Shown here: in pieces, positions 1 to 5,015 of the stretch | Layout: the number at the start of each line of letters is the position of its first letter | How positions within the stretch are numbered: the stretch's first letter is position 1 | Assembly: GCA_964650405.1 (NCBI GenBank) | Contig: CAZYTO010000327.1 | Coordinates: forward strand, 1-5,620 | Source of the DNA: CAZYTO01 sp964650405 | GTDB lineage: Bacteria; Acidobacteriota; Thermoanaerobaculia; Gp7-AA8 | Reading direction: 5' to 3' | DNA length: 5,620 nt | The notes under the pieces: generated by a model | Databases searched by the model: none | Told to the model about the DNA's origin: nothing | The model's input: only the letters and a program-made list of their open reading frames with translations | Made by a program: the position numbers and the translations under genes

Positions 1-844
1 GGAGGGCGATGGCAATGTCGTCGAGGAGGGGGTGGCGTTGAGCGCGGGGGGGGTGGGGGATCAGCCAAACGGCCGGTTGATAGAAGAGGAGCGTCTCGAC
101 GACGGCCTGCAGGAGGTTGATGAGGAAGTCGTGCCGGCGGATGTGGGCCAGCTCGTGGGCCAGGATCATCTCGATCTGGTCGGTGGAAAGGCCGCTGAGG
201 GTGGCCATGGGGAGGAGGATGACGGGGCGGACGAAGCCGATGACGGTGGGCACTTCCACGGCCGCCGATTCGAGCAGCTCCACGCCCCGCCGCAGCCGGA
301 GCGCTTCGGCGAGCCGCCTCGCGGCACGCTGCCACTCCAGGCCGGCCGGGGTGGCGTTGCGCCTGGCCAGCTCGTGCGCGCGGATCCAGCCGAAGAGGAG
401 CCGCACGGAGAGGATGAGCACGCCGAACGCCCAGATCATGACGATGGTGGGGAGATGCGGCGCGGCGGTGGCCACGGCCCGCGCCACGAGCTGGCCGGGC
501 GTCGGGGCGTCATTCGCAATCATGGGAGCCGCGGAGGCGGTGGTGTCGAGCAGCGTGGCCGCATGCATGGAGACGGTGGCCGGCAGGCTCTCCGTCACGG
601 CCGCGGAGGGATCGTAGGCCCGCACGGCGGTGGCCACGAGGAGGACGAGCAGGGCCACCATGGCGCCGCAGGAGGCGAGGTAGCGCGCGTTGGCGCTCTG
701 CCGCTTCATGAGGGCCAGCGTGGCGGCCAGGATGGCCGCGACGAGGACGCCCTGCCAGACCAGGTGGAGGAGCGCCCAACCGATGGCCTGACTCATCGGA
801 TTGGAAAGCGGATTGGAAAGCAGACCGCTCAACATCGTGCTCAT
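1..844 (-). CDS. blaR1: BlaR1/MecR1-type M56 membrane metallopeptidase, 3' end missing
   Basis: This is the N-terminal 281 codons of an M56-family sensor protease; the reading frame is open to the window edge. In BlaR1 systems the membrane zinc protease is activated by an external signal and leads to inactivation of the BlaI repressor. Seen here: hydrophobic segments at about residues 19-42, 54-77 and 126-148, a family-like N-terminal stretch (LLHLVWQG), the pre-protease motif VPTVIGFVRPVILLP (197-211), and the zinc motif HELAH (230-234) followed by IRRHDFLINLLQ. The ATG lies in an ATGA overlap with the blaI stop, with GGAGAGG just upstream, so the two genes are translationally coupled. Oddity: the usual ExCCDD block after the next helix reads HPLLDD (271-276), so the expected third zinc-ligand Glu is His and both Cys are Leu. 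The signal is unknown, because the C-terminal sensor region lies outside the window. The family call is firm; the specific role is not. Confidence 0.9.
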   Translation of the reverse strand, partial: MSTMLSGLLSNPLSNPMSQAIGWALLHLVWQGVLVAAILAATLALMKRQSANARYLASCGAMVALLVLLVATAVRAYDPSAAVTESLPATVSMHAATLLDTTASAAPMIANDAPTPGQLVARAVATAAPHLPTIVMIWAFGVLILSVRLLFGWIRAHELARRNATPAGLEWQRAARRLAEALRLRRGVELLESAAVEVPTVIGFVRPVILLPMATLSGLSTDQIEMILAHELAHIRRHDFLINLLQAVVETLLFYQPAVWLIPHPPRAQRHPLLDDIAIAL

Positions 845-1230
845 TTCGCCTCTCCTTCCATCTGATCGAGGAGCCGGCGGATCTCGTCGAGCTCCGCGGC
901 AGTCGTTCTGCGGCCGCTCAGCGCCTGGACGACGAGCTTCGCCGCCGAGCCGTCGAAGGCCCGCTCGACGAGGTCCGTCAGAAGCTGACGCTGCGTACGC
1001 TGCTCACTGTAAGCCGCCTCGTAGACGTGCGCCCGCTGGCTCTCGTCACGAACGACCAAACCTTTTTCGGTCATGATCTGCAGGAGCTTGAGGATGGTGG
1101 TGTAGCCGGTGGCGTTCTCGCGGACCAGCTCTTCGGGCCCGTCGCGCACGGTGCCCGGTCCCGGCCGCCAGAGGCCGCGAAGGAGGGACAGGTCGGCATC
1201 AGTGGGGCGGGGTGGCAATCGGTCGATCAT
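841..1230 (-). CDS. blaI: BlaI/MecI/CopY-family winged-helix repressor
   Basis: This 129-residue cytoplasmic DNA-binding repressor has the family's usual length. Seen: the N-terminal helix start PTDADLSLLRGLW (9-21), the recognition-helix block GYTTILKLLQIMTEKGLV (42-59), the wing RDESQRAHVYEA (61-72), and a helical C-terminal dimerisation part (about 75-128). In the family, a dimer binds a dyad operator and is removed when the partner M56 protease is activated. The Asn-Phe dipeptide cleaved in the staphylococcal proteins is not present, so any cleavage site differs. The start is an ATG with AAGAGG about 10 nt upstream. The gene has its own promoter with overlapping operator-like boxes and reads straight into the M56 gene by a 4-bp overlap. 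The target regulon beyond this operon cannot be told; in non-pathogens such pairs often have no link to beta-lactams. Confidence 0.95.
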   Translation of the reverse strand: MIDRLPPRPTDADLSLLRGLWRPGPGTVRDGPEELVRENATGYTTILKLLQIMTEKGLVVRDESQRAHVYEAAYSEQRTQRQLLTDLVERAFDGSAAKLVVQALSGRRTTAAELDEIRRLLDQMEGEAK

Positions 1231-1254
1231 GTCGTTTCGCCTCTTGTACGAAGG

Positions 1255-1283
1255 AATCTATACGATGTTTTTCGTAGTGTCAA
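1255..1283 (-). promoter_or_regulatory. Promoter of the blaI-M56 operon
   Basis: On the minus strand there is a perfect -35 TTGACA (1278-1283), a 17-nt spacer, and a -10-like TAGATT (1255-1260). An alternative -10, TATAGA, overlaps it two bases upstream. The predicted transcript starts near 1248 and has a leader of roughly 15-20 nt containing the AAGAGG ribosome site. Palindromic boxes cover the -35 and the spacer. Confidence 0.7.
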
Positions 1284-1298
1284 CGAAAAGGTTCGTAG
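1261..1298. promoter_or_regulatory. Probable BlaI operator boxes
   Basis: Two dyads are visible. Positions 1281-1298 read on the minus strand as CTACGAA, 4 nt, TTCGTTG, a 7-bp inverted pair with one mismatch. Positions 1261-1276 read on the plus strand as TACGA, 6 nt, TCGTA, a perfect 5-bp pair. A further TACGAA lies at 1247-1252. The boxes overlap the -35 and spacer of the blaI promoter, as expected for an autorepressor. BlaI-family operators are short dyads of this general kind; the exact half-site for this protein is inferred. Confidence 0.6.
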
Positions 1299-1382
1299 AT
1301 TGGCAGCGATGGCTCTGTCTGGCCGTGCCGGGCTCGAGCCTCAGCCGCTCTATCTGCTGCCAAGAAGCGGTCTTGCTAGGGC

Positions 1383-1466
1383 AAAAAAATCACAGCTCGC
1401 GGAGGCGCCGAGGATGCGGAGAAGAGCAAACCTCCCGGTCTCCGCGGTCTCCGCGTCTCCGCGTGA
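1383..1466 (-). repeat. Inverted CGCGGAG repeat element with T-run; possible rhomboid terminator
   Basis: Read on the minus strand, repeated CGCGGAG-type units (1431-1466) are followed by a short loop and partly complementary CTCCGC-type units (1397-1424). After about 7 further bases comes a run of seven T (plus-strand A at 1383-1389). A hairpin followed by a T-run, 91 nt past the rhomboid stop, could end transcription from that gene. The unit is shared with 5496-5534, so this is also a dispersed repeat. The gap between stem and T-run is longer than in a textbook terminator. The rest of the 326-base gap upstream of blaI (1299-1382) holds only the 10-bp palindrome GGCTCGAGCC at 1331-1340. Confidence 0.55.
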
Positions 1467-1500
1467 CCCGTCCTCGTCGTTTCTTCTCAGGCACCGCTGC

Positions 1501-1556
1501 GGCGGCTCGTCGCTTGCCGGCCGCTCGCCGCTCGCCCGTCTCCCGCTCGCCCGCCC
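1501..1556. repeat. GCTCGCC-rich degenerate tandem repeat after the rhomboid gene
   Basis: This stretch directly after the rhomboid stop is built of imperfect 7-9 bp units related to GCTCGCC/GCTCGTC, including GCTCGCCGCTCGCC and CGCTCGCCCGCC. It has no start codon context and no protein-like composition. It is low-complexity intergenic DNA of unknown role, sitting next to the CGCGGAG element. Confidence 0.45.
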
Positions 1557-2207
1557 CTACATCTCCCGCAGCTTGCGGCGGCTCTCTTCGGGAGTGAGCA
1601 CACGGATGCCCGTCGCGGTGATCTCGACGTCGGGCACCTTCGGTTGGCGTGGCGGGTGGCGGAAGCGCGCCGCGAGAAAGCCTCCCACAAAGCCGAAAAA
1701 GTGCGCCGTCCAGGAGATGTGCTCCTTGGGGATCAGCCCGTAGATCATGGAAGAGGCGAAGAAGAAGGCCACCACGAGCGTGATGATGGCCGAGGAGATG
1801 CGGCGGTCGAAGGCGGTGCGGAACACGAGATAGCCGAAGAAGCCAAAGACGATCCCGCTGGCGCCGAAGTGTGTGCCGGTGCTGCCGAACAGCCACTCGC
1901 CGAGACCGCTGACGACGATGGACAGGCCGGTGACGAAGACGAAGGCGGGCAGGCCGTCCGCGAGAATGAGCGCGCCCAGGATGAGCAGGGGGACGGTGTT
2001 GGAAGCGATGTGGTCGAAGTCCTCGTGGATGAAGGGAGCTGTGACGATTCCTTCCAGCCCGTACGAGGTCCGCGGGATGACGCCGTACTGGCCGGCCACG
2101 CCGCCGGGCACCCAGGCCGCGTCGAAGAGGCGGATGAGCCACATCGAGCCGACGAAGACGAGCAGGACGATGAGGCGCAGACGCCACGAAGCGCCATCGC
2201 GCGGCAT
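1557..2207 (-). CDS. Rhomboid-family intramembrane serine protease
   Basis: This 216-residue integral membrane protein of the S54 (rhomboid) family would cut transmembrane substrates within the inner membrane; its substrates cannot be inferred. Seen: a first hydrophobic segment at about 11-29; H61 and the HIASN motif (66-70), whose His and Asn match the oxyanion-stabilising residues of the family; the catalytic Ser motif GASG with S117; and the catalytic His in SWTAHFFGFVGGFLAAR at H169, where the GxxxG-like helix is typical. Several further hydrophobic helices lie between. The C-terminal tail (about 181-216) is polar and cytosolic-looking. The length is close to the six-helix bacterial core. 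The ATG at 2207 has no Shine-Dalgarno but a perfect TATAAT 6 nt upstream, which points to a leaderless mRNA. The only nearby alternative ATG, at 2197, is in another frame. Both catalytic residues are intact. Confidence 0.93.
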   Translation of the reverse strand: MPRDGASWRLRLIVLLVFVGSMWLIRLFDAAWVPGGVAGQYGVIPRTSYGLEGIVTAPFIHEDFDHIASNTVPLLILGALILADGLPAFVFVTGLSIVVSGLGEWLFGSTGTHFGASGIVFGFFGYLVFRTAFDRRISSAIITLVVAFFFASSMIYGLIPKEHISWTAHFFGFVGGFLAARFRHPPRQPKVPDVEITATGIRVLTPEESRRKLREM

Positions 2208-2213
2208 GGCCGG

Positions 2214-2219
2214 ATTATA
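2214..2219 (-). promoter_or_regulatory. -10 box of the rhomboid gene (leaderless)
   Basis: A perfect TATAAT on the minus strand ends 6 nt before the rhomboid ATG. Transcription would therefore start at or next to the A of the start codon. No good -35 is visible at 16-18 nt upstream, and there is no purine-rich ribosome site. Confidence 0.6.
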
Positions 2220-2262
2220 GACGGGGAAGGAGCAGCGCGTTGGGTCGGGTCCGGAAGTGCCG

Positions 2263-2296
2263 TGATCAGCCAGTGATCAGCGACGAGCGATCAGCG
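2263..2296. repeat. GATCAGC short repeats at the 3' end of the unknown gene
   Basis: TGATCAGC occurs at 2263-2270 and 2274-2281, and GATCAGCGAG at 2287-2296. The repeats overlap the stop codon and last codons of the minus-strand gene ending at 2266, so its final residues (around SSLITG) may be repeat-derived. TGATCA is itself a palindrome. Confidence 0.5.
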
Positions 2297-2709
2297 AGAT
2301 CCGGCATCAGGAACACCTGCCGTGCGCGTTCCGAGGCCAGCGTCTCCGGCGTGTAGTAGCGCGCCAGCACGGACGGCTTCCAGGTGAAGAGGTCGGGATT
2401 GGCGGCGCGGAAGGCGTCGAAGGACGTCTCGCCGTTGCGCCGTTCGTGGATGAGAAGCAGGTACGCCCAGGTGATGGTCTCGTGGTACAGGCCGGCCGCG
2501 CCGTGGTGCGCGGCGAAGCGCTTGAGCGAGGTGCTGAAGCGGTCGATGGCCTCGAGCAGGGGATGGTCGCGCAGGTAGATCCAGGCCAGGCGGACGTGAT
2601 CGGCGTGGTGGAAGTCGGTATTGGCGACGGCGCAGGCCTCGATGGCGTCGAGGAATTCACGGTCGGTCATGAGCTGGGGAGGGGACGTCGTGCGTTCGGC
2701 GGCGCTCAC
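2266..2709 (-). CDS. Conserved unknown helical protein with HHxxH and YHETIT motifs
   Basis: I do not recognise a named function. The 147-residue soluble, mostly helical protein has two His-rich blocks that look conserved: FHHADHVRLAWIYLR (33-47) and GLYHETITWAYLLLIHER (73-90). H34, H35, H38, H76, E77 and H88 could form a metal or substrate site, but that is inference. It has no signal peptide or membrane span. The start is GTG at 2709, forming a GTGA overlap with the stop of the RHH gene upstream, and GGAGC lies about 8 nt before it. The later ATG at 2670 lacks a ribosome site. The overlap implies co-expression with the RHH regulator. The last few residues overlap GATCAGC repeats, so the original C-terminus may have been shorter. 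RHH-first order with an overlap recalls toxin-antitoxin loci, but this protein resembles no toxin I know. Confidence 0.8.
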   Translation of the reverse strand: MSAAERTTSPPQLMTDREFLDAIEACAVANTDFHHADHVRLAWIYLRDHPLLEAIDRFSTSLKRFAAHHGAAGLYHETITWAYLLLIHERRNGETSFDAFRAANPDLFTWKPSVLARYYTPETLASERARQVFLMPDLADRSSLITG

Positions 2710-2975
2710 TTGCTGCTCCGTTTGACGGCTTTCTTGGCCTCGACGAGCTTGTGGGCGTCGGAGGCGCCGAGGTCGAGGCCGTAGATCTTCTTCAGCTCGG
2801 CGATGCGCTTCATCGAGTCAGAGCCGAAGGGCGCCTTGCCTTCGAAGGCGTGCAGCACGATGCCTTCCAGGAGGTCGCCCAGAGTCATGTCGTGGTACTC
2901 GGCCATGGCCTTGAGCACCTTCACGATGCGCTTCTCCATGCGCACGCCGGTCTGGACGCGTTCGATTGTTACCAT
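2706..2975 (-). CDS. Small ribbon-helix-helix-like regulator
   Basis: This 89-residue protein has a pattern that fits an RHH DNA-binding fold: a strand around residues 5-13 (ERVQTGVRM), helix A about 14-29 (KRIVKVLKAMAEYHDM) and helix B about 31-45 (TLGDLLEGIVLHAFEG). A Lys-rich tail follows (47-89) and includes KKIYGLDLGASDAHKL. RHH proteins dimerise and insert a two-stranded sheet into DNA, often at tandem short repeats. Three direct 8-bp repeats lie over this gene's own promoter and start codon, so it probably represses itself. A -10-like box 6 nt before the ATG and the lack of a ribosome site suggest a leaderless mRNA. The internal ATG at 2939 has no ribosome site either and would remove most of the strand. 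The gene overlaps the next gene by 4 bp. The exact family name is not known to me. Confidence 0.8.
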   Translation of the reverse strand: MVTIERVQTGVRMEKRIVKVLKAMAEYHDMTLGDLLEGIVLHAFEGKAPFGSDSMKRIAELKKIYGLDLGASDAHKLVEAKKAVKRSSK

Positions 2976-2993
2976 GGTACCAATGTACCAATG
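2970..2993. promoter_or_regulatory. Three tandem 8-bp repeats, probable RHH operator
   Basis: The plus strand reads TACCATGG, TACCAATG, TACCAATG, with TACC recurring at 2970, 2978 and 2986, exactly every 8 bp. The first unit also makes the 10-bp palindrome TACCATGGTA (2970-2979). The array covers the -10 box and the start codon of the RHH gene. Tandem 8-bp sites are known for the RHH repressor MetJ, so an autoregulatory operator is a good inference. Confidence 0.65.
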
Positions 2994-3011
2994 TTGACGG
3001 CATCACGTCAA
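2982..3011 (-). promoter_or_regulatory. Leaderless promoter of the RHH gene
   Basis: On the minus strand there is a -35 TTGACG (3006-3011), an 18-nt spacer and a -10 TACATT (2982-2987), ending 6 nt before the ATG at 2975. The distance matches that at the rhomboid gene. The -10 lies inside the octamer array. Confidence 0.55.
2994..3011. promoter_or_regulatory. 18-bp dyad between divergent genes
   Basis: TTGACGGCATCACGTCAA has perfect 6-bp inverted arms and a 6-bp centre. Each arm resembles a -35 hexamer, one per strand. The minus-strand copy is used in the predicted RHH promoter. The plus-strand copy has no -10 at a usual distance, so the dyad may instead be a regulator site. Confidence 0.4.
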
Positions 3012-3024
3012 GGGCGCGGGCTCG

Positions 3025-3054
3025 TGCTAACCTCGCCCGGCGTTAACGGAGGAG
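3025..3054 (+). promoter_or_regulatory. Extended -10 and ribosome site of the secreted-protein gene
   Basis: TGCTAACCT at 3025-3033 matches an extended -10 pattern (TG, one base, TANNNT), without a good -35. A strong Shine-Dalgarno GGAGGAG lies at 3048-3054, 5 nt before the ATG at 3060. The ribosome site fixes the start and rules out the longer open frame upstream. Confidence 0.55.
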
Positions 3055-3059
3055 CCCCC

Positions 3060-4022
3060 ATGCGTATCCTGGCAATCTCAGCAGTCATTGCACTTACGGC
3101 CGGCGCGGCCATGGCCGACGCCACGATCGACCAGAAGACCCAGATCCACTTCAACGGCGCCCTGGGCGGGATCATGAACCGCTTCGGCGGCAGCGCCACC
3201 CGCGAGGGCGTGATCAATGAGACTGTGGTCAAGGGCAACCGGAAGATGACCCGCACCGAAGACCGCGGAGAGCTCATCGACCTCGATGCGGAGAAGATCT
3301 ACACGATCGATTTCGGCCGCAAGACCTACACGGTGATGACCTTCGAGGAGATGCGCAAGCGCTTCGAAGAAGGACAGGAGCGGATGCAGAAGAGCTCCGA
3401 GCGGCGGGCGTCGAAGGACGAGCAGAAGGGGCCGGAGTGGGAGTTCGAGTTCCACATCAAGGCCACCGGCAAGACGGAGACGATCAACGGCTGGAGCACG
3501 CGCGAGCAGGTGGCCACCGTGATCGCCCACGAGAAAGGAAAGACGCTGGAGCAGTCCGGCGGCTTCGTGCTGACCTCGGACATGTGGATGGGTCCGAACG
3601 TGCCGGCCATGAAGGAGGTGGCTGACTTCGACCGCCGCTACATCCAGAAGCTGTACGGTCCGTCATTCGACGCGGAGATGGTGAAGATGGCGGCGGCTCT
3701 GGCCATGCAGCCCATGCTGGGGAAGGCCATGAAGGAGCTGGGCACGCACCGCAGCAGTTTCGAAGGGACGCCCATCCGCACGACCACGACGTTCGAGACG
3801 GTCCCCGGCCCGGCCACGCAGCAGGCCGACAACAGCGACTCCGCGCCGCCCACCTCACCGGGCGCCGCGCTCCTCGGCGGCCTGATGAAACGCCGCCAGT
3901 CCCGGCAGGGTGACGACGGCGGCCACGCGTCCCTGTTCGACTCGCTCTCCGAGCTGACCAAGGCCACGACGACGGCCAGCACTGCGGACGTGACCATTCC
4001 GGCGGACTTCAAGCAGAAGTAA
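3060..4022 (+). CDS. Secreted protein of unknown function, DUF4412-like
   Basis: This 320-residue exported protein has a signal peptide at residues 1-19 (MRILAISAVIALTAGAAMA), with a signal peptidase I site AMA before D20. There is no lipobox Cys, and no Cys in the mature chain, so it is probably periplasmic or outer-surface. The mature part starts with a beta-rich region including VVKGNRKMTR and LIDLDAEKIYTIDFGRKTYT, then MTFEEMRKRFEE and a charged helical stretch to about residue 125. A second beta region holds ATGKTETINGW and SGGFVLTSDMWMGP. A Pro/Ser/Gly-rich low-complexity linker precedes the C-terminal VTIPADFKQK. The order (a record of bound state, then 'K-INGW', then a TSDMW block and a terminal 'IPA-FK') recalls DUF4412-type secreted proteins; this is a weak match from memory. 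The frame is open well upstream of 3060, but that part lacks a ribosome site and overlaps the RHH gene. The gene ends at an 84-bp palindrome. Confidence 0.85.
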   Translation: MRILAISAVIALTAGAAMADATIDQKTQIHFNGALGGIMNRFGGSATREGVINETVVKGNRKMTRTEDRGELIDLDAEKIYTIDFGRKTYTVMTFEEMRKRFEEGQERMQKSSERRASKDEQKGPEWEFEFHIKATGKTETINGWSTREQVATVIAHEKGKTLEQSGGFVLTSDMWMGPNVPAMKEVADFDRRYIQKLYGPSFDAEMVKMAAALAMQPMLGKAMKELGTHRSSFEGTPIRTTTTFETVPGPATQQADNSDSAPPTSPGAALLGGLMKRRQSRQGDDGGHASLFDSLSELTKATTTASTADVTIPADFKQK

Positions 4023-4106
4023 ATCGTGGAGGACGGACAATCCCCTCCGTCTTGATTCTCGAATCTGCACGACGGGGGACGGACAGGATAGTCCGTCCTC
4101 CACGAT
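4023..4106. repeat. 84-bp palindromic intergenic element
   Basis: The 21-bp ends (4023-4043 and 4086-4106) are inverted copies with one mismatch, each carrying GTGGAGGACGGAC or its complement. The 42-nt centre is itself partly folded: TCCCC..CGTC near 4041-4051 against GACGGGGGA at 4071-4079. Each end can also fold alone (ACGGAC/GTCCGT around 4079-4096). It lies exactly between convergent stop codons (4022 and 4132) and could act as a two-way transcription terminator, although no T-run follows. A REP-like mobile repeat is the likelier origin. Confidence 0.75.
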
Positions 4107-4131
4107 GTGGTTCGGATTGTCGGTTCCCGGC

Positions 4132-4992
4132 CTACGTCTGCTCGAGCCGTTCGTCCTTCTGCCGCCACAGCTCGTCGATCCAGATCTTGAAGCGGTCGCG
4201 CTCCGGGCCCGGCTGGGTGATGGCGGCGTCGAAGAACTCGCGGGGGATGTCGAGGCGGCGGGCGTCGACGACGATGCGCGGGACGCGGCCGGTGACGAAG
4301 TCCCAGGCCCGGACATTCCCGCCCGGGTAGGCGATGGTGACGTCGAAGAAGGCGTCGAGCTGTTCGCCCATCGAGGCCAGGACGAAGGAGATGCCGCCGA
4401 TGCGCGGGCGGAGGAGGTGGCGGTAGGGCGACTCCTGGTCCGCGTGCTTCTCGGCGGTGAAGCGCGTGCCCTCGACGAAGTTGAGGATGGCCACGGGGAT
4501 GTTGCGGTAGCGCTGCACGGCCCGGCGCGTGGTCTCGAGGTCCCGGCCCCGCTTCTCGGGATGCTTGGCCAGGTACTCGGGCGAATAGCGCCGCATGAAC
4601 GGAAACTCCAGGGCCCAGCAGGCCTGGCCGGCGAAGGGGAACCAAATCAGGACGGACTTGAGGAAGAAGCGGATGAACGCGGCCCGGCCATGGAAGGCGC
4701 GCGAGACGGCGAAGATGTCCACCCACGACAGGTGGTTGCTGATGACGAGATAGTGCCCGTCGTAGCGCGTCCCCTCCAGCCCGCGGATGTCCCAGACGGT
4801 GGGGAGCATGAGGTCGAAGATGTGGTTGTTGTTGGCCACCCAGCGCTCGCCCATCCACGAAAGTCCGAGGATGACCTGCCGCCGCGCCTCCCCGCGGGTG
4901 AAGACCTTGACCACGCCGCCGAGCAACACCAGCGTGCCCCACCAGGCGAGGTTGAGGACGAGCAGGACGATGCTGGTGAGTCCGCGCCGCAT
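4132..4992 (-). CDS. yihG: YihG-type lysophospholipid acyltransferase (PlsC superfamily)
   Basis: This membrane-bound acyltransferase probably moves an acyl chain to the sn-2 position of lysophosphatidic acid or a lysophospholipid at the inner membrane. With the start at 4992 it has 286 residues: a membrane helix at about 5-30, the catalytic HX4D motif SNHLSWVDIF (H87, D92), then FLKSVLIWFPFAGQACWALEFPF, HPEKRGRDLETTRR and the FVEGTRF motif (E174, R177). These blocks match E. coli YihG closely as I remember it, including RHPERRGKDVETTRR and NFVEGSRFTQEKH. All catalytic residues are present. The open frame extends to 5094, but that part is encoded by 7-bp repeats, so the ATG at 4992 (MRRGLTS...) just before the membrane helix is preferred. 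The ATG at 5022 is an alternative. No Shine-Dalgarno is seen. The gene converges on the secreted-protein gene and diverges from the DUF309 gene. Confidence 0.92.
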   Translation of the reverse strand: MRRGLTSIVLLVLNLAWWGTLVLLGGVVKVFTRGEARRQVILGLSWMGERWVANNNHIFDLMLPTVWDIRGLEGTRYDGHYLVISNHLSWVDIFAVSRAFHGRAAFIRFFLKSVLIWFPFAGQACWALEFPFMRRYSPEYLAKHPEKRGRDLETTRRAVQRYRNIPVAILNFVEGTRFTAEKHADQESPYRHLLRPRIGGISFVLASMGEQLDAFFDVTIAYPGGNVRAWDFVTGRVPRIVVDARRLDIPREFFDAAITQPGPERDRFKIWIDELWRQKDERLEQT

Positions 4993-5007
4993 GCCGGGAT
5001 GCCGCGC

Positions 5008-5013
5008 AGTATA
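5008..5013 (-). promoter_or_regulatory. Possible -10 box of the acyltransferase gene
   Basis: TATACT on the minus strand lies 15 nt before the preferred ATG at 4992, giving a very short leader. The matching -35 region falls inside the 7-bp repeat array and is weak (ATTACT). Confidence 0.4.
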
Positions 5014-5015
5014 AA

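Noticed and set aside
32..865. Long plus-strand open frame of 277 codons
   Set aside because: It is the antisense of the M56 gene. Its product is a His/Gly/Glu/Asp-rich string without domains, typical of a shadow frame in GC-rich DNA, while the minus strand encodes clear HELAH and membrane motifs.
1279..1597. Small plus-strand frame beginning near the blaI promoter
   Set aside because: No ribosome site, Arg/Ser-rich product, and it runs through the CGCGGAG and GCTCGCC repeats; non-coding.
1644..2276. Plus-strand open frame of 210 codons
   Set aside because: Antisense of the rhomboid gene, with biased low-complexity composition; the rhomboid catalytic motifs are intact on the minus strand.
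2266..2975. Firm call of a toxin-antitoxin system
   Set aside because: The order and overlap fit, but the second protein matches no known toxin family and no inverted-repeat or mobile context supports it; kept only as a hypothesis.
2751..3059. Upstream extension of the secreted-protein frame to 423 codons
   Set aside because: It runs antisense through the RHH gene and its operator. The ribosome site GGAGGAG and the signal peptide both place the start at 3060.
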